This document shows positions 54,225 to 64,000 of a stretch of 64,000 bases of DNA, piece after piece; position 1 is the first letter of the stretch; the number at the start of each line of letters is the position of its first letter. The position numbers and the translations under genes were made by a program. Where the stretch lies: contig CAIZNI010000019.1 in NCBI GenBank assembly GCA_903934295.1, positions 1 to 64,000 on the forward strand, given 5' to 3'. This stretch comes from an uncultured beta proteobacterium. Its GTDB lineage: Bacteria > Pseudomonadota > Gammaproteobacteria > Burkholderiales > Burkholderiaceae_E. The notes below the pieces were generated by a model. It was not told where the DNA came from. It was given only the letters and a program-made list of their open reading frames with translations, and searched no databases.

Positions 54225-55784
54225 ATGCGTGTCAACCTGCCGGTTACCCAGAACGAATACATCCTGCGCGATGACGACCTGATCGTGTCGCGAACCGACA
54301 CCAAGGGCCGGATCACCTACATCAATCCGATCTTCTTGCGCACCAGCGGCTTCGACGCCGAAGATCTGCTCGGCAAGGCGCACAACGTGGTTCGCCACCC
54401 GGACATGCCGCCGCAGGCCTACGCGGACATGTGGACCGACCTGAAGGCCGGGCGCCCCTGGTCGGGCATGGTGAAGAACCGCTGCAAGAACGGCGATTTC
54501 TACTGGGTCAGGGCCAATGTGACGCCGGTACGTGAAGGCGGCGAGATCACCGGCTACATGTCGGTCCGGACCAAGCCCGCCCGAGAAGAGATCATCGCCG
54601 CCGATGAAGCCTATCGGCGCTTGCGCGAAAACGAGGACAGCCGGCTGGCCGTCGAACACGGCAAAGCCATCCGCCGCGGCGTGGTGCACAGCGTCAAGAA
54701 GATCCTGCGACTGCCCGCCTCGCTGCGCATGGCCCTGCACACCGGGGTCGGTGCCGCCTTCATGGTGGCGAGCGCCGCGGCCGGCCTGCTGGGCGCCTCG
54801 CCGGTGGCGGTTGTGGCCCTGCCCCTGGTGGGCAGCCTCTGGTTGATCGGGGGCTGGCTGTGGCTGCAGCGCACCTGGCTGCGCCCGCTCCAGACGGCCC
54901 GTCACGCCGCCGAGATGGCCGCTTCCGGCGACCTGATCAGCGCCCATTTCGACGAATCCGCCGACCCGGAAGTCTCGGAGGTGATGCGGGCGATCGAGCA
55001 GATGAAGGTGAACCTGCGCGCGGTGATCAACGATGTGCGCCACAGCGTCGAGGAAGTGCGCGACGCGATCGAACGGATTTCACAGGGCAACGCCAACCTG
55101 TCGGATCGGACCCAGGCGCAGTCGGCTGCACTCGAGGAGAGCTCGGCGAGCCTGGAGCAGTTGTCGGCCACCGTACGCCAGAGCGCCGACCATGCCCGCG
55201 ACGCGAGCAGCGCCGCCGCCGACGCCTCGCAGCGCATGGCCGCCGGCAGCGAGGCGGTGCGCCGCGTCGTCTCCACCATGGAGAGCATCGGGTCGTCATC
55301 CTCGCGCATCCGCAGCATTGTCGGGGTGATCGACAACATCGCCTTCCAGACCAACATCCTGGCGCTCAACGCGGCGGTCGAGGCCGCACGAGCCGGTGAC
55401 CAGGGCCGCGGTTTCGCGGTCGTGGCCGGCGAGGTGAGGAGCCTCGCCCAGCGGGCTGCGTCGGCGGCCGGCGAGATCCGGACCCTGATCGATGAATCGC
55501 TCAAGCGCATCGACGAAGGCCAGCAGGCGGTGATTGATGCCAACGGCACCATCTCGGGCGTGGAGCAGCATGTGGGCCGGGTGAGCGACCTGGTGCGCGA
55601 AATCTCGCAGAGTGCCCGCGAGCAGGACCAGGGGTTGGCCCAGATCAACGAGGCAGTGGCCTCGCTGGACAATGTCACCCAGGAAAATGCCTCGCTGGTC
55701 GATGCCACCGCCGACTATGCGCGGCGCCTCGAAACCGAAGCAGCCGGACTGGTGTCGACCGTCTCGGCCTTCCGCGCCACCTGA
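54225..55784 (+). CDS. Aer-like methyl-accepting chemotaxis protein
   Basis: A 519-residue receptor: a cytoplasmic N-terminal PAS domain (NEYILRDDDLIVSRTDTKGR, then FLRTSGFDAEDLLGKAHN and VRHPDMPPQAYADMW), a central hydrophobic pair of segments at about 175-215 without a periplasmic domain, a HAMP-like linker, and the signalling hairpin tip IDNIAFQTNILALNAAVEAA in a long coiled coil. This is the Aer layout, so it probably senses redox or energy state. The start at 54225 has a purine-rich site before it and fits the PAS start; an in-frame start at 54147 would add 26 residues. Confidence 0.9.
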   Translation: MRVNLPVTQNEYILRDDDLIVSRTDTKGRITYINPIFLRTSGFDAEDLLGKAHNVVRHPDMPPQAYADMWTDLKAGRPWSGMVKNRCKNGDFYWVRANVTPVREGGEITGYMSVRTKPAREEIIAADEAYRRLRENEDSRLAVEHGKAIRRGVVHSVKKILRLPASLRMALHTGVGAAFMVASAAAGLLGASPVAVVALPLVGSLWLIGGWLWLQRTWLRPLQTARHAAEMAASGDLISAHFDESADPEVSEVMRAIEQMKVNLRAVINDVRHSVEEVRDAIERISQGNANLSDRTQAQSAALEESSASLEQLSATVRQSADHARDASSAAADASQRMAAGSEAVRRVVSTMESIGSSSSRIRSIVGVIDNIAFQTNILALNAAVEAARAGDQGRGFAVVAGEVRSLAQRAASAAGEIRTLIDESLKRIDEGQQAVIDANGTISGVEQHVGRVSDLVREISQSAREQDQGLAQINEAVASLDNVTQENASLVDATADYARRLETEAAGLVSTVSAFRAT

Positions 55785-55809
55785 ACCTCGGGCCTTAAGG
55801 ACAGCGATG

Positions 55810-55833
55810 AAAGGCCGGCGCGAGCCGGCCTTT
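55810..55833. terminator. Bidirectional terminator hairpin between the chemoreceptor and ppsA
   Basis: A perfect 10-bp stem AAAGGCCGGC/GCCGGCCTTT with loop GCGA, lying between two convergent genes. The A/T ends of the arms give a short T tract in both directions. Confidence 0.75.
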
Positions 55834-55844
55834 CGCATGGGGCC

Positions 55845-58268
55845 TCAGGCAGCCAGATCGCCGCGCGGCGGCGCCATCGCCAGCTGCCTCCAGGTCGAGA
55901 CCACCGTGTCCGGATTGAGCGAGATCGAGTCGATGCCCTGCTGCATCAGCCACTCGGCCAGATCGGGATGGTCGGACGGACCCTGACCGCAGATGCCCAC
56001 GTACTTGCCAGCCTTGTTGCAGGCGACGATCGCGCGCTCGAGCAGGGCGCGCACCGCCGGATCGCGTTCGTCGAAGCCCTCGGCCACCAGCCCCGAGTCC
56101 CGATCCAGCCCCAGGGTGAGCTGGGTGAGGTCGTTGGAGCCGATCGAGAACCCGTCGAAGTACTCGAGGAAGTCCTCGGCCAGGATCGCGTTCGAGGGGA
56201 GCTCGCACATCATGATGATTCGCAGACCGTTCTCGCCGCGGCGCAGCCCGTTGCGCGCCAGCAGTTCGATCACGCCCTTGGCTTCCTTGACGGTGCGAAC
56301 GAACGGAACCATCAGCTCGACGTTGGTGAGCCCCATGTCATCGCGCACCCGCTTCATCGCCCGGCACTCCATCTCGAAGCACTCGCGAAAATCCGGCGAG
56401 AGGTACCGCGAGGCGCCGCGGAAACCGAGCATCGGGTTCTCTTCCTCGGGCTCGTAGCGGGCGCCGCCGATCAGCTTGCGGTATTCGTTGGACTTGAAGT
56501 CGGACAGGCGCACGATGACCGTTCGGGGGTAGAAGGCGGCCGCGATGGTCGCGACGCCCTCGGTCAGGCGCTCGATGTAGAACGCCCGGGGCGTGCTGTG
56601 GCCGCGGGCCACGCCTTCGACCGCCTTGCGCAGTTCGGCATCGACATTCGGGTAATCGAGGATCGCCTTCGGATGAATGCCGATGTGGTTGTTGATGATG
56701 AATTCCAGGCGTGCCAGCCCGACGCCGTGGTTGGGCAGCTGGCAGAACTCGAAGGCGAGCTGCGGGTTGCCCACGTTCATCATGATCTTGACGCCGATCT
56801 CGGGCATGGTGCCGGCCTCGACCTCGGTCACCTCGGTCTCGAGCAGGCCCTCGTAGATGTAGCCGGTGTCGCCCTGCGCGCAGGAGACGGTCACGAAAGC
56901 ACCGTCCTTGAGGTGGTCGGTGGCGTCGCCACAGCCCACCACCGCCGGAATGCCGAGCTCGCGCGCGATGATCGCGGCGTGACAGGTGCGCCCCCCCCGG
57001 TTGGTGACGATCGCCGACGCCCGCTTCATCACCGGCTCCCAGTTCGGGTCGGTCATGTCGGTCACCAGCACATCACCCGGCTGGACGCGATCCATCTGCG
57101 AGGAATCGGTGACCACCCGAACCGGCCCGGCGCCGACCTTCTGGCCGATCGCCCGCCCGGAGGCCAGCACATCGGACGATCCCTTGAGCCGAAAGCGCAG
57201 CTGGCGCGTCGAGCCGGCCTGCGACTTCACCGTCTCCGGTCGGGCCTGCAGGATGTAGAGCTTGCCGTCGAGCCCGTCCTTGCCCCATTCGATGTCCATC
57301 GGCCGACCGTAGTGGCGCTCGATCTCGACTGCGTAACGGGCCAGCTCGATCACTTCGTCGTCGGTCAGCGAATAGCGGTAGCGCAGCTCGTCGGAAGTGG
57401 CCACGGTGCGCACGGTGCGCCCGACCGAACTTTCCGATGCCTCGGGCTCGGTGCCGTCGGCGAACTCCATGCGGATCAGCTTGCTGCCCAGCTGGCGGCG
57501 GATGATCGGGTACTTGCCGGCGGCCAGGATCGGCTTGTGGACATAGAACTCGTCGGGGTTCACCGCCCCTTGCACCACCGTCTCGCCCAGACCGTAGGAA
57601 CTGGTGATCAGCACCGCATCGGGATAGCCGGATTCGGTGTCGATGGTGAACATCACGCCCGACGAGGCGAGATCGCTGCGCACCATGCGCTGCACCCCGG
57701 CCGACAGCGCGACATCGCCATGCGCGAAGCCTTTGTGGACCCGGTAGGAGATCGCGCGATCGTTGTAGAGCGAGGCGAACACATGCAGGATGCGCTCGAG
57801 CACCGACTCGATGCCCAGCACGTTCAGATAGGTCTCCTGCTGGCCGGCGAACGAGGCGTCGGGCAGGTCTTCGGCGGTCGCCGACGAGCGCACCGCCACC
57901 GAGATCGGCGCACCTGCCTCCTTGACCATCAGCGCGTAGTGTTCGCGGATATCGGCCTCGAGGCGGGCCGGCAGCGGGCTGGCGATGACCCAGGACCGGA
58001 TCTCGGCACCGCAGGCCGCCAGCGCATTGACGTCCTCGGTGTTCAGGCCGGCCAGGCGGGCGGCAATCCGCTCGGTGAGGTGGTTCTCGGCGAGAAACTC
58101 GCGAAACGCCTGGGCGGTGGTGGCAAAGCCACCGGGCACCCGTACGCCGGAGGCCGAGAGCTGGCTGATCAGTTCACCGAGCGAGGCATTCTTGCCGCCG
58201 ACCGATTCGACATCGGTCATGCGAAGCGCCTCGAAGGCAACGACGGATCGCCCTTCGAAATGAGTCAT
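55845..58268 (-). CDS. ppsA: Phosphoenolpyruvate synthase
   Basis: Makes PEP from pyruvate and ATP for gluconeogenesis. The 807-residue protein has the ATP-grasp N-terminal domain ([18 protein letters not shown]), the swivelling phosphohistidine domain with [15 protein letters not shown] (catalytic His430, regulatory Thr428), and the C-terminal PEP/pyruvate barrel ([29 protein letters not shown]). It is divergent from ppsR, whose product regulates it by reversible phosphorylation of the Thr two residues before the catalytic His. Confidence 0.98.
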   Translation of the reverse strand: MTHFEGRSVVAFEALRMTDVESVGGKNASLGELISQLSASGVRVPGGFATTAQAFREFLAENHLTERIAARLAGLNTEDVNALAACGAEIRSWVIASPLPARLEADIREHYALMVKEAGAPISVAVRSSATAEDLPDASFAGQQETYLNVLGIESVLERILHVFASLYNDRAISYRVHKGFAHGDVALSAGVQRMVRSDLASSGVMFTIDTESGYPDAVLITSSYGLGETVVQGAVNPDEFYVHKPILAAGKYPIIRRQLGSKLIRMEFADGTEPEASESSVGRTVRTVATSDELRYRYSLTDDEVIELARYAVEIERHYGRPMDIEWGKDGLDGKLYILQARPETVKSQAGSTRQLRFRLKGSSDVLASGRAIGQKVGAGPVRVVTDSSQMDRVQPGDVLVTDMTDPNWEPVMKRASAIVTNRGGRTCHAAIIARELGIPAVVGCGDATDHLKDGAFVTVSCAQGDTGYIYEGLLETEVTEVEAGTMPEIGVKIMMNVGNPQLAFEFCQLPNHGVGLARLEFIINNHIGIHPKAILDYPNVDAELRKAVEGVARGHSTPRAFYIERLTEGVATIAAAFYPRTVIVRLSDFKSNEYRKLIGGARYEPEEENPMLGFRGASRYLSPDFRECFEMECRAMKRVRDDMGLTNVELMVPFVRTVKEAKGVIELLARNGLRRGENGLRIIMMCELPSNAILAEDFLEYFDGFSIGSNDLTQLTLGLDRDSGLVAEGFDERDPAVRALLERAIVACNKAGKYVGICGQGPSDHPDLAEWLMQQGIDSISLNPDTVVSTWRQLAMAPPRGDLAA

Positions 58269-58550
58269 GGAAAAGTCCTGGCATGTTGGGAAGACGGGGG
58301 CGATGCAGGCCGGACAGGCAGCGGCTAAACGGCTTGGCGGCGGCGCAAAGCGCTGTAGTCGGGCTCATCCCCGGCGGCCAGGGACGGTCGGCGTGGGGGT
58401 TGGGCGCGGCTGCAGCACTCAGGCAGGGACCGCCGGATTCTACTTCGGGGGAGGCCCGCCCGCACGCGAATTAGCGCACCCCGCCTGGCGGGCGGGATCG
58501 GCGCGTTTGCACACTACACTGTCGCTGTCACAGCGCACGAGAGGCAATTC

Positions 58551-59381
58551 ATGGTCGATCTGCTCCGAGGTCCTTACGACCGATCGGTTTTCTATGTGTC
58601 CGACGGTACCGGCATCACGGCCGAGACCTTCGGACACTCGCTGCTCACGCAGTTCGAAAGCATCACGCTGCGCGAGATCCGGCTGCCCTTCATCGACACG
58701 ATGGACAAGGCACAGGAGGCGCTCGCCCGGATCCGCCTGCAGGCCTCGATCGACGGCAAGCGGCCGATCGTCTTCAGCACGCTGGTGAACCCCGATATCA
58801 ATCAGGTGGTGCGCCAGGCCGAGGTCATGTTCATCGACCTGTTCGCCACCTTTGTCGAACCGCTGGAGGCCGAGCTGGGCGTGCGCTCGAACCACACGAT
58901 CGGCCGCTCGCACGCCGCCGCCGATTCGGCGCAGTATCAACGCCGCATCGAGGCGATCAACTTCTCGCTCGCCCACGACGACGGTCAGTTGCACAAGGGG
59001 CTGGAGGATGCCGATGTGATCCTGGTCGGCGTGTCGCGGTGCGGCAAGACGCCCACCAGCCTGTACCTGGCCATGCAGCACGGCATCAAGGCGGCCAACT
59101 ATCCGCTGATTCCCGAGGATTTCGACCGCGGCCGACTGCCCGAGGCGCTCTACGGGCATCGCAGCAAGCTGTTCGGGCTGTCGATCACGCCCGAGCGGCT
59201 CTCGCAGGTGCGCTTCGAGCGCCGGCCCAACAGCCGGTATGCCTCGATCGAGAACTGCCGCAGCGAGGTGCTCGATGCCGAGGCGATGATGCGCCGGGAA
59301 GGCATCCGCTGGCTCTCGAGCACCACCAAGTCGATCGAGGAGATCGCGGCCACGGTGCTCCAGACGCTGGAGCTGCACTGA
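58551..59381 (+). CDS. ppsR: PEP synthase regulatory protein (bifunctional kinase/pyrophosphorylase)
   Basis: A 276-residue DUF299 protein: [20 protein letters not shown] near the N-terminus and the nucleotide-binding loop [16 protein letters not shown] (P-loop about 161-169). PpsR phosphorylates and reactivates PEP synthase. It is encoded divergently from ppsA with about 280 bp between them, the usual arrangement. A GAGG ribosome-binding site lies 6 bases before the ATG. The intergenic region has a TACACT -10-like hexamer at 58515. Confidence 0.96.
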   Translation: MVDLLRGPYDRSVFYVSDGTGITAETFGHSLLTQFESITLREIRLPFIDTMDKAQEALARIRLQASIDGKRPIVFSTLVNPDINQVVRQAEVMFIDLFATFVEPLEAELGVRSNHTIGRSHAAADSAQYQRRIEAINFSLAHDDGQLHKGLEDADVILVGVSRCGKTPTSLYLAMQHGIKAANYPLIPEDFDRGRLPEALYGHRSKLFGLSITPERLSQVRFERRPNSRYASIENCRSEVLDAEAMMRREGIRWLSSTTKSIEEIAATVLQTLELH

Positions 59382-59418
59382 GCCCAGGGCATCCTGCCCC
59401 CGGGGCGGCCCGGTGACC

Positions 59419-60243
59419 TCAGCCGGGTTGCGAACGCTGGCGCAGCTGCTCGAACAGGCACACCGCCGCTGCGACCGCCACATTGAGCGACTCGACCGCC
59501 GGGCGCTGCGGCAGACTCACCCAGTGCATGCCGGGCCCACTGCGCGCGGGGTTCAGCCCGCTGCCTTCGGCCCCGAACAGCCACAGCCGAGGCGCGCTCA
59601 GGTCGGCTGCCCAGACGGTGCGATCGGCCTGCGGCGCGGTCGCCATCACCGGCACGCGCAGCAGCGGCGCGAGCTGATCCCAGCCGATCGATTCATGAAT
59701 CGCGAGCGCGAAATGCGCCCCCATGCCTGCGCGCAGCACCTTGGGCGACCAGCACCAGGCGGTGCCCGGCGCGGTGATCACCCGTGAGACCCCGACCGCC
59801 GCGCAGGTGCGCAGAATGGTTCCGACATTGCCCGGGTCCTGGAGGCCATCGAGATAGACGCAGTCGTCGTCGATGACCGACGGCATGACCGCTACCGGCG
59901 TGTCGATGACGTACGCGATGCCGATTCCGTGCTCGACCTGACTCAGCTCGCCGAACAGCCCGTCGCCGAGCTCGATGCAATGCCCGCCGGGCAGGCCTGA
60001 CGTCTCGACAGACAGGGGCGAGTTCAGTGCCTGCTCGATCAGCACGCGCGCTTCCGGGTGCTGGCTGGCCTGTGCGGTGTGGATGACCTGTCGCGGCGCG
60101 CCGAAGCGGGCGCGGTAGCTCTGGCACAGGTGCACGCCCTCGATGAAGCTCACCGCCAGCTGGCGACGCTCGCGCGCCGAGGTGGTGATGCGCAGCAGCT
60201 GGCGAAACACCGGATTCTCGCGCGAGCTGATCCGGCGGCTCAT
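59419..60243 (-). CDS. TrmH/SpoU-family RNA 2'-O-methyltransferase
   Basis: A 274-residue SPOUT methyltransferase with the three SpoU motifs: [29 protein letters not shown] and [20 protein letters not shown]. An N-terminal RNA-binding-like part ([20 protein letters not shown]) precedes them. Substrate nucleotide unknown. The start at 60243 overlaps the rnhB stop (ATGA), and the frame upstream runs into rnhB. It ends the lpx-rnhB operon. Confidence 0.92.
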   Translation of the reverse strand: MSRRISSRENPVFRQLLRITTSARERRQLAVSFIEGVHLCQSYRARFGAPRQVIHTAQASQHPEARVLIEQALNSPLSVETSGLPGGHCIELGDGLFGELSQVEHGIGIAYVIDTPVAVMPSVIDDDCVYLDGLQDPGNVGTILRTCAAVGVSRVITAPGTAWCWSPKVLRAGMGAHFALAIHESIGWDQLAPLLRVPVMATAPQADRTVWAADLSAPRLWLFGAEGSGLNPARSGPGMHWVSLPQRPAVESLNVAVAAAVCLFEQLRQRSQPG

Positions 60244-60920
60244 GCGGGGGAACCAGGGACCGCGAGTCGTCCGGCAGAGGCGTTCAGCGTCGGCAGCACG
60301 CCCGACTCGATGACCGCACGCACCGGGCCGAAGCTGCGCCGATGGTGCTCGCAGGGACCGACGCGCCGCAGCGCCTCGAGATGCACCGGCGATGGGTAGC
60401 CCTTGTGCCGATCGAATCCGTAGGCGGGATGAATCCGGTGCAACTCGAGCATCAGCGCGTCGCGGCCGGTCTTGGCCAGGATGGATGCGGCGGAGATCGC
60501 CGGGTCGAGCGCATCGCCACCGACCAACGTCTGGACCGCGCAAGCCAGTCGCGGCGCGCGGTTGCCGTCGATGCGCGCCAGCGTCGGCACGGGCGTCAGT
60601 GCCTCGACCGCGCGGCGCATGGCCAGCAGGGTCGCCTGCAGGATGTTGAGTTCATCGATCTCGGCCACGCTGGCCTGCGCCACCGCCCAGCCCAGCGCGC
60701 ACTCGCGGATCTGATCGGCGAGCGCTTCGCGGCGCGCGGCCGACAGCTGCTTGGAGTCGCGCAGTCCGGCGATCGGTCGTGCGGGGTCCAGGATGACGGC
60801 AGCCGCGAAGACCGGTCCGGCCAGCGGTCCGCGTCCGGCCTCGTCCACTCCGCACACCCGGGTGTGATCGGCTTCGATCCATCCGGGCTGCCGCTCGTCA
60901 AACCGGGCGCGGGTTGCCAT
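60240..60920 (-). CDS. rnhB: Ribonuclease HII
   Basis: Removes ribonucleotides and RNA primers from DNA. The 226-residue protein has the catalytic motif [20 protein letters not shown] (Asp, Glu), [15 protein letters not shown], and the distal Asp in the [13 protein letters not shown] region. The start at 60920 is one base from the lpxB stop; the open frame upstream overlaps lpxB and is rejected. Order lpxB-rnhB is conserved. Confidence 0.96.
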   Translation of the reverse strand: MATRARFDERQPGWIEADHTRVCGVDEAGRGPLAGPVFAAAVILDPARPIAGLRDSKQLSAARREALADQIRECALGWAVAQASVAEIDELNILQATLLAMRRAVEALTPVPTLARIDGNRAPRLACAVQTLVGGDALDPAISAASILAKTGRDALMLELHRIHPAYGFDRHKGYPSPVHLEALRRVGPCEHHRRSFGPVRAVIESGVLPTLNASAGRLAVPGSPA

Positions 60921-60921
60921 C

Positions 60922-62085
60922 TCAGCGGGGCCGATCGGCCAGTTCCAGCAGCACTTCGGCGGCGCGATCGGCGCAGCCCCGGCGCAGCTGTCCGTGCAGA
61001 TCGGCAAACCGGGCGCTGATGCGCTCGCGCAGCGCCGGGTCGTCGAGTTGCGCCAGCAGCGCCTGACCCATCGCCGGTGCGCTGGCTGCCCGCTGGATGA
61101 ATTCAGGGACGACCCAGTCGTTGCACAGGATGTTGGGCAGTCCGACCCACGGAAGATAGCCCATCTTGCGCATGAGGAGGTAACTGATCGGCGCCATCCG
61201 GTAGGCGATCACCATCGGTCGGCGGAACAGCGCGGCCTCGAGCGTCGCGGTGCCGCTGGCCACCAGGGCGACATCGCAGGCGGCCAGCGCCTCGTGCGAG
61301 CGGCCCTGGGTGAGCAGGATCGACGCTCGGGTGTTGCTGCGCGCCAGACGCGCTCGCAGGGCCTCGTACTGGCGCTCGCCGGCCGCGGGCAGCACGAAGC
61401 GCAGTTCCGGCCGGCGCGCCGCCAGCCAGTCGGCGGTCGCGATGAAGTCATCGGCCATGTAGCGGATCTCGGCCGGGCGGCTGCCGGGCAGCAGCGCGAC
61501 CACGGTGGCGTCCGGGGACAGCCCCAGCGCCTGCCGGACCGATGCCCGGTCGACGGTATCGGGGATGGTGTCGGCCATCGGATGGCCGACATACGTCGCG
61601 GGAATCCCCGCCTCGGCATAGAGCGGCGGCTCGAAGGGAAACACCAGCAGCATGTGATCGACCGCCTCGCGGATGCGCGCCAGCCGCTCGCGCCGCCAGG
61701 CCCAGACCGACGGACCGATGAAATGCGCCACCCGCATCCCCTGCCCGCGCAAGGCGATCTCCAGGTCGAGGTTGAAGTCGGGCGCGTCGACCCCCAGAAA
61801 GAGGTCGGCACGCCAGTCGAGCACCCGTTCACGCAGCGTGTTGCGCATCCGGCGCAGACGCGGATATTCGCGAAGCACCTCGACATAGCCGCGCACCGAG
61901 AGCTCATCGATCGACCACCAGGCGTCGAAGCCCTGCCCGCCCATGGCCGGGCCGCCGATGCCGCAGGCGGTGAGCTTTCGATCAGGACCGCAGCGCGCGG
62001 CCAGGCCTTCGAGCACACTGGCCGCCAGCAGATCGCCGGAGGCCTCGGCGGCCACCACCGCCAGCTTCCTGTCGCCTGAGGGCAT
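60922..62085 (-). CDS. lpxB: Lipid A disaccharide synthase
   Basis: Joins UDP-diacylglucosamine and lipid X to form the lipid A disaccharide. The 387-residue GT19 protein has [20 protein letters not shown] at the N-terminus, [20 protein letters not shown], the [10 protein letters not shown] box and the C-terminal [20 protein letters not shown]. It acts at the inner face of the cytoplasmic membrane. It lies 6 bp after lpxA. Confidence 0.97.
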   Translation of the reverse strand: MPSGDRKLAVVAAEASGDLLAASVLEGLAARCGPDRKLTACGIGGPAMGGQGFDAWWSIDELSVRGYVEVLREYPRLRRMRNTLRERVLDWRADLFLGVDAPDFNLDLEIALRGQGMRVAHFIGPSVWAWRRERLARIREAVDHMLLVFPFEPPLYAEAGIPATYVGHPMADTIPDTVDRASVRQALGLSPDATVVALLPGSRPAEIRYMADDFIATADWLAARRPELRFVLPAAGERQYEALRARLARSNTRASILLTQGRSHEALAACDVALVASGTATLEAALFRRPMVIAYRMAPISYLLMRKMGYLPWVGLPNILCNDWVVPEFIQRAASAPAMGQALLAQLDDPALRERISARFADLHGQLRRGCADRAAEVLLELADRPR

Positions 62086-62091
62086 CAGGGA

Positions 62092-62892
62092 TCAGCGAAC
62101 GATGCCGCGGGTCACGCGATCGAGGAATCCGGCCATCAGGTCGAGATCGGCGCCCGCTTCCCCGTCGGGATCGATCGAAGGATCACGCCCGGCCCCCAGG
62201 GCCGCGCGCGCCTGCGCCATCGTCAGGCCGTCTCGGTAGAGCACCCGGTAGGCGCGCCGAATCGCATTGACCCGCGCGGGCGAAAAGCCGCGCCGGCGCA
62301 GGCCCTCGGTGTTGATGCCGTGGGCGCTCGCGGTGTTGCCCGCAATCATCACGAACGGCGGCACATCGTGGAGGACCACCGACCCGACCGAGGCCATCGC
62401 ATGCGCGCCGATCTTGCAGAACTGATGCACACCGCAGGCGCCGCCCAGGATCACCCAGTCACCGATCTCGACATGGCCGCCCAGGTTGGTGCTGTTGGCG
62501 AAGATGGTGTGATCGCCGATCACGCAGTCGTGCGCCACGTGCACATACGCCATGATCCAGTTGTCGTCCCCGATCCGGGTCACGCCCTGGTCCTGGACCG
62601 TGCCGCGGTTCAAGGTCACGCTCTCGCGGATGGTGTTGCCGTTGCCCACTTCCAGGCGGGTCGGCTCGTCGCGGTATTTCTTGTCCTGCGGCGCCGCCCC
62701 GAGCGAGGCGAACGGATAGACCCGGTTGTCGCGGCCCAGCCGGGTGTGTCCGTCGATCACCACATGCGGCCCGATCACCGTGCCGGCGTCGATCTGCACA
62801 TGGGGCCCGATCACGCTGAAGGCGCCGACCTGAACGCTGGAGTCGAGCTGCGCGCCCGGCTCGATCAGGGCGCTCGGGTGGATCCGGCTCAT
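62092..62892 (-). CDS. lpxA: UDP-N-acetylglucosamine acyltransferase
   Basis: First acylation step of lipid A synthesis. The 266-residue protein is mostly left-handed beta-helix hexapeptide repeats ([20 protein letters not shown]), with the catalytic His in [15 protein letters not shown] and the C-terminal helical bundle from [20 protein letters not shown]. The start at 62892 overlaps the fabZ stop (ATGA). Confidence 0.97.
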   Translation of the reverse strand: MSRIHPSALIEPGAQLDSSVQVGAFSVIGPHVQIDAGTVIGPHVVIDGHTRLGRDNRVYPFASLGAAPQDKKYRDEPTRLEVGNGNTIRESVTLNRGTVQDQGVTRIGDDNWIMAYVHVAHDCVIGDHTIFANSTNLGGHVEIGDWVILGGACGVHQFCKIGAHAMASVGSVVLHDVPPFVMIAGNTASAHGINTEGLRRRGFSPARVNAIRRAYRVLYRDGLTMAQARAALGAGRDPSIDPDGEAGADLDLMAGFLDRVTRGIVR

Positions 62893-63356
62893 GGCGTTGC
62901 GCCTGCCACCGGGTCGATGTCGCGCAGGGTGCACATCAGGTCGGCCTGCGCGGCCACCTGTCCGTCGACCAGCGCACGACCCGCGTATTTCCAGAGCGAT
63001 CGCGCGACCCGGACGATCTCGACCTCGAGGCGCAACTGGTCACCCGGCACCACCGGCCGTTTGAAGCGGGCGTTGTCGATGCCTACGAAGTAGTAGACGG
63101 ATGCGTTGTCGGTGACCCGGCCCATCGTCTGAAACGACAGGATGCCTGCGGCCTGCGCCAGCGCCTCGATCTGGAGCACGCCGGGCATGACCGGCAGGTG
63201 CGGGAAATGGCCGGTGAAATAGGGTTCGTTGATGGTGACGTTCTTGATCGCCACGATCCGCTTGCCCTTCTCGATCTCGAGCACCCGGTCGACCAGCAGA
63301 AACGGGTAGCGGTGGGGGATATGTTCCAGGATGGCGCGGATATCCAGCTGGCTCAT
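62889..63356 (-). CDS. fabZ: 3-hydroxyacyl-ACP dehydratase FabZ
   Basis: Dehydrates 3-hydroxyacyl-ACP in fatty-acid synthesis. The 155-residue hotdog-fold protein has [20 protein letters not shown] and the catalytic segment [20 protein letters not shown] (His and Glu). It overlaps lpxD upstream and lpxA downstream, coupling the shared acyl-ACP pool to lipid A synthesis. Confidence 0.97.
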   Translation of the reverse strand: MSQLDIRAILEHIPHRYPFLLVDRVLEIEKGKRIVAIKNVTINEPYFTGHFPHLPVMPGVLQIEALAQAAGILSFQTMGRVTDNASVYYFVGIDNARFKRPVVPGDQLRLEVEIVRVARSLWKYAGRALVDGQVAAQADLMCTLRDIDPVAGATP

Positions 63357-64000
63357 GGAGATTCCTTGGGATCAGGGCCCGAAGCGCCTGGTGAACCGGG
63401 CGCTTCGGTCGATTCGGAGAGGGACTGTTCGAGTTGCCGCACCCGGTCGCGCAGGGCCGGCAGACGCTTGAGCGCCACCGCGGCTCGCTCCCAGTCGGCG
63501 TTGGGCATCAGGGGGAAGACGCCGGTGTGGAGCCCCGGCTCGCTGATCGATCGGGTGACCAGGCTCATCGCGGAGATGACCGCACCGTCACAGACGGTGA
63601 GGTGGCCGAGAATGCCGGCGCCGCCGCCGATCATGCAACCGCGCCCGATGATGGCGCTGCCGGCGATGCCCACGCAACCGGCGATGGCGGTGTGCTCGCC
63701 GATCCGCACGTTGTGGCCGACCTGGATGAGGTTGTCGAGCTTGCAGCCATTGCCGATGACCGTGTCTTCGAGGGCTCCCCGATCGATCGCGCAGTTGGCG
63801 CCGATCTCGACATCGTCGCCAATGCTGACGCGACCGAGCTGCGCGATCTTGGACCAGCGACCGCCCTCATGCGCAAAACCGAATCCGTCGGCGCCGATCA
63901 CGGTGCCGGCGTGGATGATGCAGCGCGCGCCGACCGAGCAGTCGGGGTAGAGCACTACCCGCGGGTGCAGCACCGAATCGTCGCCGATGCACGCGGATTC
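63353..64000 (-). CDS. lpxD: UDP-3-O-(3-hydroxyacyl)glucosamine N-acyltransferase, C-terminal part (cut by window edge)
   Basis: The frame is open to the right edge and ends at 63353. It shows the LpxD beta-helix: [20 protein letters not shown] with the catalytic-region His and the FGF signature, [20 protein letters not shown], and [20 protein letters not shown], then a C-terminal helix ([20 protein letters not shown]). The N-terminal uridine-binding domain is outside the window. It overlaps fabZ (ATGA). Confidence 0.95.
   Translation of the reverse strand, partial: ESACIGDDSVLHPRVVLYPDCSVGARCIIHAGTVIGADGFGFAHEGGRWSKIAQLGRVSIGDDVEIGANCAIDRGALEDTVIGNGCKLDNLIQVGHNVRIGEHTAIAGCVGIAGSAIIGRGCMIGGGAGILGHLTVCDGAVISAMSLVTRSISEPGLHTGVFPLMPNADWERAAVALKRLPALRDRVRQLEQSLSESTEAPGSPGASGPDPKESP

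Noticed and set aside
55968-58328. A 786-codon open frame antisense to ppsA
   Set aside because: It is a shadow of a strongly conserved enzyme; no family features are visible.

Overview
The window joins an integrative element to core chromosome of a G+C-rich betaproteobacterium, most likely Burkholderiales. The evidence for the host is the core gene order on the right: guaA-guaB, rnfH-ratA-smpB, ppsA/ppsR, and lpxD-fabZ-lpxA-lpxB-rnhB-RNA methyltransferase are typical Burkholderiales neighbourhoods. No species call is possible from the sequence alone.

Region 1 (1 to about 17,850) is the end of an F-type (MPF-F, SXT/R391-like) conjugative type IV secretion operon on the + strand. Its order is traE (partial), traK, traB, dsbC, traV, traC, trbI-like, S26 peptidase, traW, traU, trbC, a split traN, a small secreted protein, traF, traH and traG. 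Almost every junction is a start/stop overlap. The relaxase and coupling protein are not in the window and presumably lie to its left.

Region 2 (about 17,850 to 29,980) is a defence island that reads as one tightly packed + strand operon: a ribbon-helix-helix regulator, a C5 cytosine methyltransferase, a McrB-like AAA+ protein, a McrC-like DUF2357/PD-(D/E)XK protein and a Vsr nickase (together a LlaJI/BsuMI-like restriction module), then a protein with two GHKL ATPase domains (MORC/Hsp90-like plus histidine-kinase-like), a receiver-domain protein, an OLD-family ATPase/TOPRIM nuclease, and the first residues of a UvrD-like helicase cut by an IS3-family remnant. A perfect CTGT-N8-ACAG (LexA-type) box and helically phased GGTRYAA repeats lie just upstream. 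This is the most interesting part of the window: a methylation-linked restriction module joined to an apparent phosphorelay and a Gabija-like nuclease/helicase pair.

Region 3 (about 29,980 to 43,345) is the right end of the element. It holds a structured non-coding stretch with perfect inverted repeats, an internal tyrosine recombinase, a zinc-acquisition cargo (TonB receptor, ABC transporter with two DUF3526-like permeases, Zur-like repressor, AztABC/ZnuABC-like importer, ZrgA/DUF2796 protein), and a P4-type integrase next to the 3' end of guaA, a known island integration site. Several TACCGTCA repeats lie between integrase and guaA.

Region 4 (43,343 to 64,000) is core chromosome: GMP synthesis (guaBA), trans-translation and toxin-like genes (smpB, ratA, rnfH), an exonuclease/DUF294/SPFH/NfeD cluster, a branched-chain amino-acid binding protein, an Aer-like chemoreceptor, the divergent ppsA/ppsR pair, and the lipid A/fatty-acid operon running off the right edge inside lpxD.
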